Positions 1 through 10,221 of a DNA stretch of 64,000 nucleotides are shown piece by piece (the first letter of the stretch is position 1; every line of letters begins with the position of its first letter). The DNA is from Sva-07 sp963747375 (lineage in GTDB: Bacteria > Actinomycetota > Acidimicrobiia > Acidimicrobiales > Ilumatobacteraceae): positions 434,001 through 498,000 of the forward strand of contig CAVVFL010000002.1 of NCBI GenBank assembly GCA_963747375.1, in the 5' to 3' direction. The notes under the pieces are model-generated. The model saw nothing but the letters and a program-made list of their open reading frames with translations. It searched no databases and was not told the origin of the DNA. Made by a program: the position numbers and the translations under genes.

Positions 1-956
1 ACCCCGCAGCCGACGAACTCGCCTACCGGGTGATCAACGGCGAGAACGACGGACTCTCGGGCCTGGTGGTCGATCGATACGCCGGCGTCCTCGTGATCAA
101 GCTCTACTCCGGCGCCTGGTTCCCACACCTGTTGACGCTGACTCGGGCGCTCCTCGACGTCACCGGCTGCGAGGGAGTCGTGCTGCGACTGGCGCGCAAT
201 CTCCAGGCCGGCGAGACGTTCGGTCTCGGTGACGGCGACGTGATCGCCGGTGTCGTCGCCGACGGCCCGGTGCGCTTCATCGAAGGCGGTCTCGCGTTCG
301 AAGCCGACGTGCGCACCGGCCAGAAGACCGGACACTTCCTCGATCAACGGGCCAACCGCCTGCGCGTCGGTTCGATGGCGGCCGGTCGCGACGTGCTCGA
401 CGTGTTCGCCTCGACCGGGGGATTCAGTGTCCATGCCGCCGCCGGTGGCGCCCGGAGCGTCCACGCCGTCGATCTGTCGGCGCCGACGCTGGCCGCGGCC
501 GAACGCAACATGGCGCTCAACGACCACCTCGATGCGGTGCGCAACTGTGCGTTCACCACCGAGGTCGGCGACGCCTTCGAGGTCATGGTGCAGCTCGCAC
601 GCACCGCAAGGGACTACGACGTCGTGGTCGTCGACCCGCCGTCGTTCGCGCAGCGACAGGCGAACGTCGAGGGTGCGCTGCGCGCGTACACCCGCTTGAC
701 ACACCTCGCGCTCCGCCTCGTCAGGCCCGGCGGCGTGCTCGTGCAGGCGTCGTGTTCGAGCCGGGTGACCGCCGACCAGTTCTTCGAGACCGTGCTCGAT
801 GCCGCTGCGGCCGCGGGGCGCCCCATCACCGAGATCTGCCGGACCGGCCACGACGTCGACCATCCCGTCGGCTTCCGCGAGGGCGAGTACCTCAAGGCCG
901 GGTTCTGGAAGGTGGGCGCCGGTCAGACGTCGGACGCTCAGTCGTCGAGACGATGA
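1..956 (+). CDS. RlmI-like 23S rRNA cytosine-C5 methyltransferase, 5' partial
   Basis: SAM-dependent methyltransferase of the RlmI/YccW family, which methylates a 23S rRNA cytosine at C5. The reading frame is open from base 3, so the gene begins upstream of the window; the GTG at 30 is internal, in the conserved stretch before the catalytic domain. Visible are the SAM-binding motif DVFASTGGFS, the DPPSF motif and a cysteine in the ASCSS loop expected of C5-cytosine enzymes. The N-terminal PUA domain typical of the family would lie off the window. The stop overlaps the convergent membrane-protein gene by about 19 bp. Family call firm, exact rRNA target inferred. Confidence 0.85.
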   Translation, partial: PAADELAYRVINGENDGLSGLVVDRYAGVLVIKLYSGAWFPHLLTLTRALLDVTGCEGVVLRLARNLQAGETFGLGDGDVIAGVVADGPVRFIEGGLAFEADVRTGQKTGHFLDQRANRLRVGSMAAGRDVLDVFASTGGFSVHAAAGGARSVHAVDLSAPTLAAAERNMALNDHLDAVRNCAFTTEVGDAFEVMVQLARTARDYDVVVVDPPSFAQRQANVEGALRAYTRLTHLALRLVRPGGVLVQASCSSRVTADQFFETVLDAAAAAGRPITEICRTGHDVDHPVGFREGEYLKAGFWKVGAGQTSDAQSSRR

Positions 957-2410
957 CCGACCGGTGTCGCACTGCGCACCCGGCCGAGCACCCGTGAGGC
1001 CTTGACCGTGGCGCGGGCACCCTGGGGGACGGCGGTTCGCTCGGTCGCACGCCATGCGGCGATCGTGTCGGTCGATCCGTCGTCGACGGCGAGGTACACC
1101 CGGTAACGATCGCGATCGAGCAGCCGGCGCAACCGTCGCGGGAGCTTCGACACCTCGACCGGGCGGCGGGCCCGGACGACGACGCCTGTTCGCTCGACGG
1201 TCGACACGAGATCGACGATGCCGGCGATCGCGAGCCAGAGCCCGATCAGGATCGGTACGAACGAGAGGATCGACACCGCCGTGGCCACGTCGACGATGAG
1301 CCAGTCCTGTTCCGGCAGCTGTTCGTAGATCCAATCGAAGCCCTGGCCGCGAGCCACGTCGGTCGACCAGCTCCGCAGGCGGAGCCCCGCCACCAGCAGC
1401 ACCGCGCCGACCGCAATCGCGACGTACGGCGCGACGCCGAAGCCGAGACGCGAGGGGTACGTCACACGCACGAGCCGGGCGTGGCCACCCACGGAACTCC
1501 ATGCTCGGAAGTGGTCCTCGCGGGCCAGTGGCAGCTCGATTGCGGCCCCCTCGGCGAAACACATCGCCACGGCGTAGGCGAGGCGGCGGTCGCCGATGTC
1601 CTGCGCGCTCGGCGCCAGATCGCCGAATCCCGCCTGGTCGAGACGCTGTCGCACCGCCAGCCATCGTTTCGTCGCCACGACGCCCTCGTTGGTGTGTGTG
1701 TACAACGGCTGGACCAGCACCCGAACGAGCATGACGGCCAGCACCACGAGTGCGGCCAGCAACAGCCACGATCCGATTCGCCGTTCGACCGAGTCGATCA
1801 CGGCGACGTCGGTTCCGGTGCTCGCACCCAGCAACCAGCACACGGCTCCGAGCAGGGTGAATGCAGCCGGGGCGACGAGATCGGTGAGACGCCAACGGCG
1901 CGTGACCAGCCCGGTGTCGCGCGCTTGGGTGGCCACGAGACCGCTGAACCTGCGCCACCAGGCGCCGCGGATGTCGACGGCCAGATATCTCGCCGGAATC
2001 GCACGATCAGCGGTGAAACGCGCGACGACGTGTTGCAGCACGAGTCGTTCGTGTGGTCGCAACGAATCGCCGTCGTAGGCCTGCGCCGCGGGGCGAACCC
2101 GCGCGAGTTCGTCGTCGTCGCCGGGCGGAAGGATGCGCAGCCAGCCCCGGGCGGCCAGGTCGATCACGGTGGCGCGCAATGCTGCGGCGGTGACGGTGGC
2201 ATCGTTCGCCAGCATGTTGACGACTGCCGGCGTGTCGTCGCGGAGTCGGTCGACCGTCGACGCCGGAGCAGGTCGCGGTGGCGCAACCCGTCGTTGCTGC
2301 CATGCGAAGGTGGCGAACCCGCCGACGGCGCACAGCGCACCGAGCAGCAGCCAGAAGACGGGGAACGCCGGCGCGAATGCGTCGAGCCCCACCATCTCCG
2401 CGCCGGTCAT
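938..2410 (-). CDS. DUF2207-type membrane protein
   Basis: Integral membrane protein of 490 residues resembling the C-terminal half of DUF2207 proteins. There is one membrane segment near residues 12-35, a soluble domain (about 50-165) rich in winged-helix-like sequence, two membrane segments near 185-245 and two more beyond residue 325. The large extracytoplasmic N-terminal domain of full-length DUF2207 proteins is absent, so this is a short version. The ATG at 2410 lies 16 bp downstream of the mscS-like stop, so co-transcription with that gene is likely. No enzymatic motif seen; function unknown. Confidence 0.65.
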   Translation of the reverse strand: MTGAEMVGLDAFAPAFPVFWLLLGALCAVGGFATFAWQQRRVAPPRPAPASTVDRLRDDTPAVVNMLANDATVTAAALRATVIDLAARGWLRILPPGDDDELARVRPAAQAYDGDSLRPHERLVLQHVVARFTADRAIPARYLAVDIRGAWWRRFSGLVATQARDTGLVTRRWRLTDLVAPAAFTLLGAVCWLLGASTGTDVAVIDSVERRIGSWLLLAALVVLAVMLVRVLVQPLYTHTNEGVVATKRWLAVRQRLDQAGFGDLAPSAQDIGDRRLAYAVAMCFAEGAAIELPLAREDHFRAWSSVGGHARLVRVTYPSRLGFGVAPYVAIAVGAVLLVAGLRLRSWSTDVARGQGFDWIYEQLPEQDWLIVDVATAVSILSFVPILIGLWLAIAGIVDLVSTVERTGVVVRARRPVEVSKLPRRLRRLLDRDRYRVYLAVDDGSTDTIAAWRATERTAVPQGARATVKASRVLGRVRSATPVGHRLDD

Positions 2411-2425
2411 GTCGTCATTGTGACA

Positions 2426-3493
2426 TCACGGTGTGGTTGCGGCGGGATCGTCACCCGTGGCCGCCATCGCCGCATCGTCGTCGCGACGCACCCAGATGGT
2501 GCGCTGCGGGAACGGGATCTCGATGCCGGCTCCGTCGAGCGCGGACTTGAGCGCCTCGCGCAGGGCTCGCTGCAGCCCCCATTGCTTGCCCGGCTGTGTC
2601 TTGACCGTCACGCGAATCGTGATGCCGTCCGCTGCCAACGCTTCCACGCCGAGCAGCTGCGGCGGATCGAGCACCGCGTCGACCCACTCGTCGCCGGCAC
2701 ACACGTCGTTGGCACAGTCGATGATCACCCGGCGCGCCGTTGCGAGATCGCAGTCGTAGGCGACGTCGACGTCGATCAGGGCCACCGACCAGAGCTGCGA
2801 CATGTTCCCGACGCGTTGGACGACGCCGTTCGGAACGTGCCACACCGTCCCGTCGACCCCGCGGAGCACCGTGGTGCGCAGCGAGACCCGCTCGACGGCG
2901 CCGGTCGCTTCGTCGAGGTCGACGACATCGCCGATTCCGTACTGATCCTCCAGCAACATGAACAGCCCCGCGATGCAGTCCTTCACCAGGCTCTGGGCGC
3001 CGAAACCGAGCGCGACGCCCGCGATCCCCAATCCGGCGATCAGCGGGGCGAGCTCGATGCCGAGTTCGCCCAGGGCCATGACCAGCGCGATCGACCAGAT
3101 GATGACCGTGCTCGTGCTCCCGATGACGGCGGAGATCGAGTTGATCCGTGCTTCTCGTCGCGGGTCGGGCACGTCGTCGATCCCCATCGGATTCGCCACC
3201 AGTTCGGTGGCGCGGGTGCCCAACTTGGAGATGTGGCGGGACGCCGCGGTCCGGTCCGGGGCCATCATCCGCGCGACGACATGGGCGAAGTAGCGCCGGG
3301 TCAACACCGATGCGATCCAGGCGACCAGGAGGATCACGCCGACCGTGATGAGCGCGTCGACGAGCGGTCCCACGACCCGGTTGCCGTCGGTCAGCTCGAA
3401 CAATCGCTCGCAGATCCAGCTGGGGTTCGTGCCACACGTGTTGTCGAGATCGGTCTGGGCAAGCAACGGATTCACCTCATCGAAGGTACCCAT
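2426..3493 (-). CDS. MscS-family small-conductance mechanosensitive channel
   Basis: Channel that relieves turgor on hypo-osmotic shock. The 355-residue protein has an N-terminal membrane helix (about 45-65), further helices around 130-175 and the glycine/alanine-rich pore helix typical of TM3 (GLGIAGVALGFGAQSLVKD), followed by the beta domain (IGDVVDLDEATGAVE) and the VPNG motif before the C-terminal alpha/beta domain. Length fits short MscS homologues. The gap of about 160 bp to the divergent ugd-like gene holds three GCGTCAC repeats (about 3530-3556) that could be regulatory. Family assignment is secure. Confidence 0.9.
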   Translation of the reverse strand: MGTFDEVNPLLAQTDLDNTCGTNPSWICERLFELTDGNRVVGPLVDALITVGVILLVAWIASVLTRRYFAHVVARMMAPDRTAASRHISKLGTRATELVANPMGIDDVPDPRREARINSISAVIGSTSTVIIWSIALVMALGELGIELAPLIAGLGIAGVALGFGAQSLVKDCIAGLFMLLEDQYGIGDVVDLDEATGAVERVSLRTTVLRGVDGTVWHVPNGVVQRVGNMSQLWSVALIDVDVAYDCDLATARRVIIDCANDVCAGDEWVDAVLDPPQLLGVEALAADGITIRVTVKTQPGKQWGLQRALREALKSALDGAGIEIPFPQRTIWVRRDDDAAMAATGDDPAATTP

Positions 3494-3651
3494 CCATCGA
3501 ATGCCCGATCGGGGATGCCGCCGACACTGGCGTCACAGGGGCGTCACGGCGTCACAGGTGTCAACGTCGCTCGGGGCTGGGCCGATAGCCTCTGCACGGG
3601 CCGCTCGGATGAGGCACGCGGCCGCGAGCCGGCAGACGAGGAACCGAACCC

Positions 3652-4971
3652 ATGAACGACAGACCGATCCGACTGGCCGTGGTGGGCACGGGCTATGTGG
3701 GCCTGACCACCGGTGCGTGTTTCGCCCATCTCGGACACCACGTGGTGTGCGGCGACATCGACGAGCGCAAGGTCGACATGCTCAACGCCGGTCACATCCC
3801 GATCGTCGAGGAGGGGCTGGAGGCGATCGTCAACGCCGCCAGGGCCGCAGGCCGCCTGGAGTTCGTGCTCGGGGCCGAAACCGCCGCACGCGACGCCGAC
3901 ATCGTGTTCCTGTGCGTCCCGACGCCCCAGGGTGACGACGGCAGCGCCGACCTGTCGTACATCGAGCAGGCAGCCGCCCAGATCGGGCCGGTCCTGCGAT
4001 CCGGCGCCGTCGTCGTCAACAAGTCGACCGTGCCCGTCGGCTCCACCTTGGCGGTCGAACGGGTGCTCCGGCGCAACGATGTGCACGTCGTGTCGAACCC
4101 CGAGTTCCTGCGGGAAGGGACTGCCGTCCACGACTTCTTGAATCCCGACCGTGTGGTGATCGGCAGCGCCGACCGCGGGGCGGCGGAACGGGTTGCCGAG
4201 CTCTATGCGAGCATCGACACGCCGATCCACATCACCGATCCGGCGTCGGCCGAGACGATCAAGTACGCGGCGAACGGGTTCCTCGCGATGAAGATCAGCT
4301 TCGTCAACGCCGTGGCGGCCATGTGCGAGGCCGTCGGCGCCGACGTCGCCGCCGTTGTCGAGGGCATCGGCTCCGACAGCCGCATCGGTATGCAGTTCCT
4401 GCGGCCGGGGCCGGGTTGGGGTGGCAGCTGCTTCCCGAAGGACTCGCGGGCCCTGGTGAAGATCGCCGAGGACCACGGCTACAACTTCACGATGATGCGC
4501 GGCGTCATCGACGTCAACGACGAGCAGCTCGAACGCATGGTGTCGAAGATCTCGATCGCCGCCGGACGCAGTGGAGCGGACCTGTCCGGTGTGACCGTCG
4601 GGGCGCTCGGGCTCACGTTCAAGGCCGGCACCGACGACCTGCGTGAATCGCCGGCCCTGGCGATCATCGGCGAACTGCGGGCACACGGTGCGGTGGTTCG
4701 AGCCTTCGATCCCACGACGACCGACGTGCTCACGCCGCATCAGGCAGCGGTCCTCGACGGCATCGAGATCGTCGGTGATCCGCTCGACGTCGCCGACGGC
4801 GCCGACGTGATCGCCGTGTTCACGGAGTGGCCCGACTTCGCCAAGATCGAGTTGTCGCAACTCGCCGCTCGGTCGCGGCCCGGGGTCACCATCGTCGACA
4901 CCCGCAACCTGTTCGAACCCGACATCGTCCGCGAGGCAGGTTTCGGCTACGACGGCGTGGGCCGACGCTGA
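3652..4971 (+). CDS. UDP-glucose 6-dehydrogenase
   Basis: Oxidises UDP-glucose to UDP-glucuronate with two NAD+. The 439-residue protein has the N-terminal Rossmann motif GTGYVGL (residues 12-18), the central dimerisation domain (ETIKYAANGFLAMKISF) and the catalytic cysteine in GGSCFPKD at about residue 260, then the C-terminal UDP-binding domain with GLTFKAGTDDLRESPA. Length is normal and there is no frame break. The stop overlaps the next start (TGATG), so it is translationally coupled to the UDP-glucuronate decarboxylase gene; together they make UDP-xylose. Confidence 0.95.
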   Translation: MNDRPIRLAVVGTGYVGLTTGACFAHLGHHVVCGDIDERKVDMLNAGHIPIVEEGLEAIVNAARAAGRLEFVLGAETAARDADIVFLCVPTPQGDDGSADLSYIEQAAAQIGPVLRSGAVVVNKSTVPVGSTLAVERVLRRNDVHVVSNPEFLREGTAVHDFLNPDRVVIGSADRGAAERVAELYASIDTPIHITDPASAETIKYAANGFLAMKISFVNAVAAMCEAVGADVAAVVEGIGSDSRIGMQFLRPGPGWGGSCFPKDSRALVKIAEDHGYNFTMMRGVIDVNDEQLERMVSKISIAAGRSGADLSGVTVGALGLTFKAGTDDLRESPALAIIGELRAHGAVVRAFDPTTTDVLTPHQAAVLDGIEIVGDPLDVADGADVIAVFTEWPDFAKIELSQLAARSRPGVTIVDTRNLFEPDIVREAGFGYDGVGRR

Positions 4972-5922
4972 TGCGCGTCGTCGTTGCCGGCGGCGCCGGC
5001 TTCCTCGGATCGCACCTGTGTGATGCGCTGCTCGAACGCGGTGACCAGGTCGTGTGTCTCGACAACTTCGTCACCGGCAGCGCGCTCAACGTCGCGCACC
5101 TCGGCGGTCGAGCCGACTTCGTGTTGGTCGACCACGACATCACCCAGCCGCTCGACGGTCGACGCACTCGCCGGCCCCATCGATGCGGTCATGAACCTGG
5201 CGAGTCCGGCGTCACCCAAGGACTACCTCGCCCTGCCGATCGAGACGCTCGACGTCGGCAGCATCGGAACCCGACACCTGCTCGAGCTCGCCCGGCACCA
5301 CGACGCCTGCTTCTTCATGGCCTCCACCAGTGAGGTCTACGGCGATCCGCTCGTGCATCCGCAGACCGAGTCGTACTGGGGTCACGTGAACCCCATCGGC
5401 GAGCGCAGCGTCTACGACGAAGCAAAGCGGTTCTCCGAGGCGCTCACGGCGGCGTACCGGCGCACCCATGGTGTCGAGACCCGGCTCGTTCGGATCTTCA
5501 ACACCTACGGGCCGAGGATGCAGGTCGACGACGGTCGCGTCGTGTCGAACTTCATCGTGCAGGCATTGCGTGGCGAGCCGCTCACGATCTACGGCGACGG
5601 AAGCCAGACTCGGAGCTTCTGCTACGTCGCCGACGAGATCAGCGGCTTCCTCGCCCTGCTCGACAGCGACGAGCCCGGCCCCGTGAACATCGGCAACCCC
5701 GTCGAGTTCACGATGCTCGAACTCGCCGATCTCGTCATCGAACTGACCGGGTCGACCGGTGGCGTCGAACATCGCCCGCTGCCCAGCGACGACCCACGCC
5801 AACGTCGACCCGACATCACCCTGGCCAGGGATCGGCTCGGCTGGGAACCGGGCATCGAGCTTCGAGCCGGCCTCGAGATGACGATTCCGTACTTCGCCGG
5901 TCAACTCGCGCCGTTGCGCTGA
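4971..5922 (+). CDS. UDP-glucuronate decarboxylase (UDP-xylose synthase), with a +1 frame break
   Basis: Extended SDR enzyme converting UDP-glucuronate to UDP-xylose. It starts at the ATG overlapping the ugd-like stop, with the NAD motif GGAGFLGSHL at residue 5. The frame breaks near 5158 (GACGGTCGAC, one base too many). The downstream frame carries ASTSEVYGDP, the catalytic tyrosine/lysine in YDEAK, FNTYGPRM and the decarboxylase-type LTIYGDGSQTRSFCYV. Conserved sequence continues seamlessly across the break, so I treat it as one gene of about 316 residues. Supplies activated xylose for surface glycans; no glycosyltransferase lies nearby. Confidence 0.88.
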
Positions 5923-5990
5923 CTTCGTCCGCACCGGTCCCGCCCGACGAATCGGTCGCGGCGTCGGACGGTACCGGTCGGCTGGGAGGC

Positions 5991-7319
5991 ATGGGCCTAC
6001 ACTGGGCCGTCGTGTCGGATCGGAAGATGATGTTGGGTTGGCGCCCGCCATCGTTCGACATCCGAAGTGAAGAGTTCCGCGATCTCGTGCGGCGATCCCG
6101 GGAAGTGGTGTTGTTGGCCGCGATCACGGGGTCGATCACCGGGTTCGTCGTTCGATTCTTCGAGTACGTGGTCGCCGAGGTCACCTTCGAGAAGATCATC
6201 GAAGGCCCGCTGTGGCTGGGTGCAGTGGCGCCGGGCATCGGCCTCGCACTGTCGGCGATCCTGCTGCGCACCCTGGGCAACGGTGCATCGTCGGCGACGT
6301 CCGACGAGTATCTCCGTGCCTTCCACGATCCCGAGTACCCGCTGCGGCCGCGCGCGTTCATGGGCCGGATGGCCGCGGCAGTGACGACGCTCGGCATGGG
6401 CGGCCCGATGGGCCTCGAGGGTCCGTCGATGTACGGGGGGTCCGCTCTCGGCGGCATGATCCAGCGTCGGCTGCCTGCGGCATTCCGCGGCGCGGACCAC
6501 CGCACGTTGCTGGTCGCCGGAGCGGCGGCAGGCGTCGCGGCGATCTTCAAGGCGCCCGCCACCGGGGCGATCTTCGCGCTCGAGGTGCCGTTCCGCGATC
6601 AGATGGCGCGCCGGATGCTGCTCCCGGCCCTCGTCGCGAGCGCATCGGGATACCTCGTGTTCGTCGCGCTCAGCAACGTGCGCCCGATCTTCACCTTCGA
6701 GAACGACGGCGGCGCAGCATTCGAGTACAAGGATCTCGCCGGCGCGATTCTCATCGGCGTCTGCTGTGCTGTCGGAGCGCGCACCTTCTCGCGGCCTGAT
6801 CCGGTACGCGAAGGGGTTCACCCTGCGCCCCATCGGTCTGCGTGTCGCGCTCTCCGGCGTGCTCCTCGCCGTGCTCTTCGTGATCTGTCGGGGATTGACC
6901 GGCGAGAGCTTGACCATCGGCTCGGGGTACGGGGTCATCGTCTGGTTGCAGCAGGAGCACGCACTGTGGTTGCTCGCTGCGATCCTGGTGCTGCGATGCC
7001 TGGCAACCGCGACGACCGCTCGCCGGCGGCGGGGTGGGTGGTGTTGTTCATCCCGCTGGTCGTCGCCGGCGCCATCGTCGGCCGAGGTGTCGGTGACATC
7101 GTCAATCCGCTCGATCCCACCCTCTACGTGCTGTTGGGCATGGCGGCGTTCCTCGGCGCCGGCTACCGGGTCCCGTTGGCGGCGGTCATGTTCGTCGCCG
7201 AGACCACCGGACAGCCAGGTTTCATCGTGCCGGCGTTGTTCGCCGCGGTCGCCGCAGAACTCGTGATGGGTCAACAGTCGATCACGACGTTCCAGCGGTC
7301 GCCGGAGGGAACGAGCTGA
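5991..7319 (+). CDS. ClC-family chloride channel/antiporter, three frame breaks
   Basis: Polytopic anion channel or H+/Cl- exchanger of the ClC family. Selectivity-filter elements are visible: GGPMGLEGPSM with the gating glutamate, GAIFALEVPF, and downstream GGVGGLFIP-like sequence. The frame shifts near 6798, 7018 and 7043; each shift equals one extra base, so the original frame is restored. After correction the protein has normal length (about 440 residues). No CBS domains. GGGAGG sits only 1 base from the ATG at 5991, so a GTG at 6012 or the ATG at 6027 are alternative starts. The stop is one base from the GTG of the next gene, implying translational coupling. Confidence 0.85.
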   Translation: MGLHWAVVSDRKMMLGWRPPSFDIRSEEFRDLVRRSREVVLLAAITGSITGFVVRFFEYVVAEVTFEKIIEGPLWLGAVAPGIGLALSAILLRTLGNGASSATSDEYLRAFHDPEYPLRPRAFMGRMAAAVTTLGMGGPMGLEGPSMYGGSALGGMIQRRLPAAFRGADHRTLLVAGAAAGVAAIFKAPATGAIFALEVPFRDQMARRMLLPALVASASGYLVFVALSNVRPIFTFENDGGAAFEYKDLAGAILIGVCCAVGARTFSRPDPVREGVHPAPHRSACRALRRAPRRALRDLSGIDRRELDHRLGVRGHRLVAAGARTVVARCDPGAAMPGNRDDRSPAAGWVVLFIPLVVAGAIVGRGVGDIVNPLDPTLYVLLGMAAFLGAGYRVPLAAVMFVAETTGQPGFIVPALFAAVAAELVMGQQSITTFQRSPEGTS

Positions 7320-7320
7320 C

Positions 7321-9190
7321 GTGACGGTTCCAGCCCAGGTTCCGGTGCGATCCGAGCTGCAGGGCACGATCGTGGGCGTGTTCGTCGAGGCCGGTTCGCC
7401 GGTTCGCCTCGGCCAGGTGCTGGCGCTGATCGAGTCGATGAAGATGCACCACGAGATCACCGCCGCGGTCGCGGGACTGGTCGAGTCGGTGGCGATCGCC
7501 GACGGCGACACCATCTCGGCCGGCCAGACGTTGCTCGTGCTCGTCGAGGGGGCAGCGCCGCACGGCGACGCGGCGATGCCGGCTCCGGTGGCAGCCGGCC
7601 CTGTCGGGCTCGAACGTGACGATCTCCGCGAAGTCCTCGATCGGCATGCGTCGGGTCTGGACGAGCAGCGTCCCGACGCGGTCGCCCGCCGTCGGGCACG
7701 CGGCCACCGCACAGCCAGGGAGAACATCGCCGATCTCGTGGCGGATGGCTCCTTCGTCGAGTACGGCCCGCTCGTCATCGCAGCGCAGCGTCGACGTCGT
7801 TCGGTCGAGGATCTCATCGCCGCGACGCCGGCCGACGGCCTCGTCGGCGGTATCGGCGATGTCAACGTCGATCTGTTCGGTGACTCCGACCGCACGACCA
7901 AGTGCGTCGCCGTGTCGTACGACTACACGGTGCTCGCCGGCACGCAGGGAACCCAGAACCATCGCAAGAAGGACCGGTTGTTCGAGGTCGCCGAACAGCT
8001 GCGGATCCCGATCGTGTTCTTCACCGAGGGTGGCGGCGGACGTCCGGGCGACACGGATGGCCTCGGCGTCAGTGGCCTCGACTGCCTTGCCTTCCGATGG
8101 TTCGCCGAGCTGTCGGGGACGGTGCCACTCGTCGGGGTCGCGTCGGGCTACTGCTTCGCCGGCAACGCCGCGGTGCTCGGATGTTGCGATGTCGTGATCG
8201 CCACCGAGGATTCGAACATCGGCATGGGGGGCCCGGCGATGATCGAGGGCGGTGGCCTCGGCGTGTTCGAACCGACGGCGATCGGGCCGATCGACGTGCA
8301 GCGCGCCAACGGTGTGGTCGATGTCGTGGTCGCGGACGAGGCCGAAGCGGTGCGGGTCGCCAAGCAGTACGTGTCGTACTTCCAGGGGCGAACGACCGGT
8401 TGGGAGTCGCCGGATCAGACGTTGTTGCGCGATGTCGTACCGATCGATCGACTCCGGGCCTACGACATTCGTACGGCGATCGAGGGGCTCTTCGATGTCG
8501 GCTCGATGCTCGAGCTCCGCCGTGACTTCGGTGTCGGGATGGTGACCGCGCTGGCGCGCATCGAGGGACGCCCGGTCGGTGTGGTGGCGAACAACCCCGG
8601 GCATCTCGCCGGTGCGATCGACTCCGACGGCGCCGACAAGGCAGCGCGCTTCATGCAGCTCTGCGACGCCTTCGGCCTCCCGATCGTCACGCTCGTCGAC
8701 ACGCCGGGGATGATGGTCGGCCCCGACGTCGAGGCCACGGCACTCGTACGCCATTGCAGCCGGCTGTTCGTGACCGGAGCGAACCTCTCGGTGCCGATGG
8801 TGTCGGTGGTGACCCGCAAGTCGTACGGGCTCGGCGCCCAGGCGATGATGGGCGGCACCACCAAGGCCCCGCTCGCATGTCTGGCGTGGCCGACGGGCGA
8901 GTTCGGCGGCATGGGCCTCGAGGGTGCTGTTCGTCTCGGCTACCGCAAGGAACTCGAAGCCGCGACCGACGACGCGGAGCGCGAGGTGCTGTTCCGCGAG
9001 ATGGTCGACCGGCTGTACGAGCACGGCAAGGCCGTCAGCGTTGCGACCCACTTCGAGATCGACGACGTCATCGATCCGGCCGACACCCGTCGTTGGATCG
9101 CGACGCTCTTCGACGCGTCACCCGGAGACCCATCGGGCCGCAATCGATCCGTTCGGACCGCCTCGCCGCCCCAACATCGACACCTGGTAG
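7321..9190 (+). CDS. Biotinyl-domain/acyl-CoA carboxyltransferase fusion
   Basis: Carboxyl transfer from biotin to an acyl-CoA. Residues 1-80 form a biotinyl domain with the biotinylated lysine in ESMKM (Lys41). From about residue 95 a full carboxyltransferase follows, with TEGGGGRPG, GYCFAGNAAVLG, GGPAMIEGGGLG and the C-terminal half ending in the conserved tail RRPNIDTW. That tail is reached only after a +1 break near 9140; the uncorrected frame would run on to 9261. There is no biotin carboxylase beside it, so that subunit must come from elsewhere, perhaps the gene at 27.7 kb. Substrate unknown. Confidence 0.85.
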
Positions 9191-9226
9191 CCGATCGTCG
9201 CCAGGCGAAGACCCCCGGGTGCACGG

Positions 9227-10221
9227 TCAGGCGCCGCAGCCGGCGGAGAGGACCTCGGTGAGTTCGGTGCCGTCGTACTCGAAGACGATCACTGACGAAC
9301 CCTCGTAGTACCAGGCGTGGACGGCGACCTCCATCGTTCCGTCGCCGTTGTAGTCGGCGACGTCGATGACCCGGAAACGCTCGATCAGCGGGAACTGGTC
9401 CCGGCCGAGATCCTGGTCGACGAACGACTGCAGCACGGTCGACGACTCGCGCGGTCGCGGTGTCGACGAGCAGAACCGCGGCGAGATCGCCGGGTGCGCC
9501 GCGAATCGAGTCCTGCTGCACGTACTCGAACACCACCAGCGCCTCGTCGTCGCCATCGCCGTCGAGATCGGTCACCACGAGTTGGTCGACGGCGCCGAGT
9601 GTCGCGTCGACGGGTTCCCCGGCGAACGCATCGACGCCGAGAGCGTCGTACGTCGCGGGCCCACGCGTCGACACGGCGAGCGGGCGCGGCGTCAGGTCCC
9701 AGCTCGGCGTCGGTAACGCCACGGCGGCATAGCCGAATCCGGGTGGGTCGGGGAGCGGGACCGTGACATCGACGGTCGAGCCGACGCGTCCGTCGAAACA
9801 CGCCTCGGTCGACTCGCCCAGTTGCCCCGATCGCGGTCGGTCCGAGGTTCGAGACGGCGACGGCAGTACCCGGACCGATCGAGGGTGCCACCGGGTCGCC
9901 GTTGGCGTCGACGGCGTCGGCCCACCGGTCGAACTGCCAGGCGCCCAGAGCGCAGCCAGCCGCCCTCCTGTCCCCCGATGAGGAGCGGCACGAGCGCGTC
10001 GAACGGGGCCGCTCGGGCCGCTCGTCGTCGTTGTCTCCTCCGAGGTCGTGGCGGGGGCCACCGTGGTGGTGGTCTCGGCGGTCGTCGTCGTTGTTGCCGG
10101 CAGCGTCGTCGAGGTCGTCGACGTCAGCGTCGGGCCGGGATTCGACGACTGCTCGGTGGTGCATGCCGCTGTCGCGAACGTGACGCCGAGAACGAGGACG
10201 AGAAGCTCGACGGCGGATCAT
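9227..10221 (-). CDS. Lipoprotein with FG-GAP-like repeats, about five frame breaks
   Basis: Exported lipoprotein. After a basic start the corrected frame gives a hydrophobic signal LLVLVLGVTFATAAC with a lipobox cysteine, then a threonine-rich linker (TTTTT, ETTTT) and an extracellular domain holding two calcium-loop-like repeats, DLDGDGDDEALV and DYNGDGTMEVAV. The coding frame advances by one base at about 10205, 10004, 9952, 9827 and 9458, always in the same direction. The ATG overlaps the stop of the hydrolase gene (ATGA), so it is the last gene of a minus-strand operon. Ligand or role unknown. Confidence 0.7.

Noticed and set aside
1481..3655. A 724-codon plus-strand open frame
   Set aside because: Entirely antisense to the DUF2207-type and MscS genes, with low-complexity Arg/Asp/Gly composition and no family signal.
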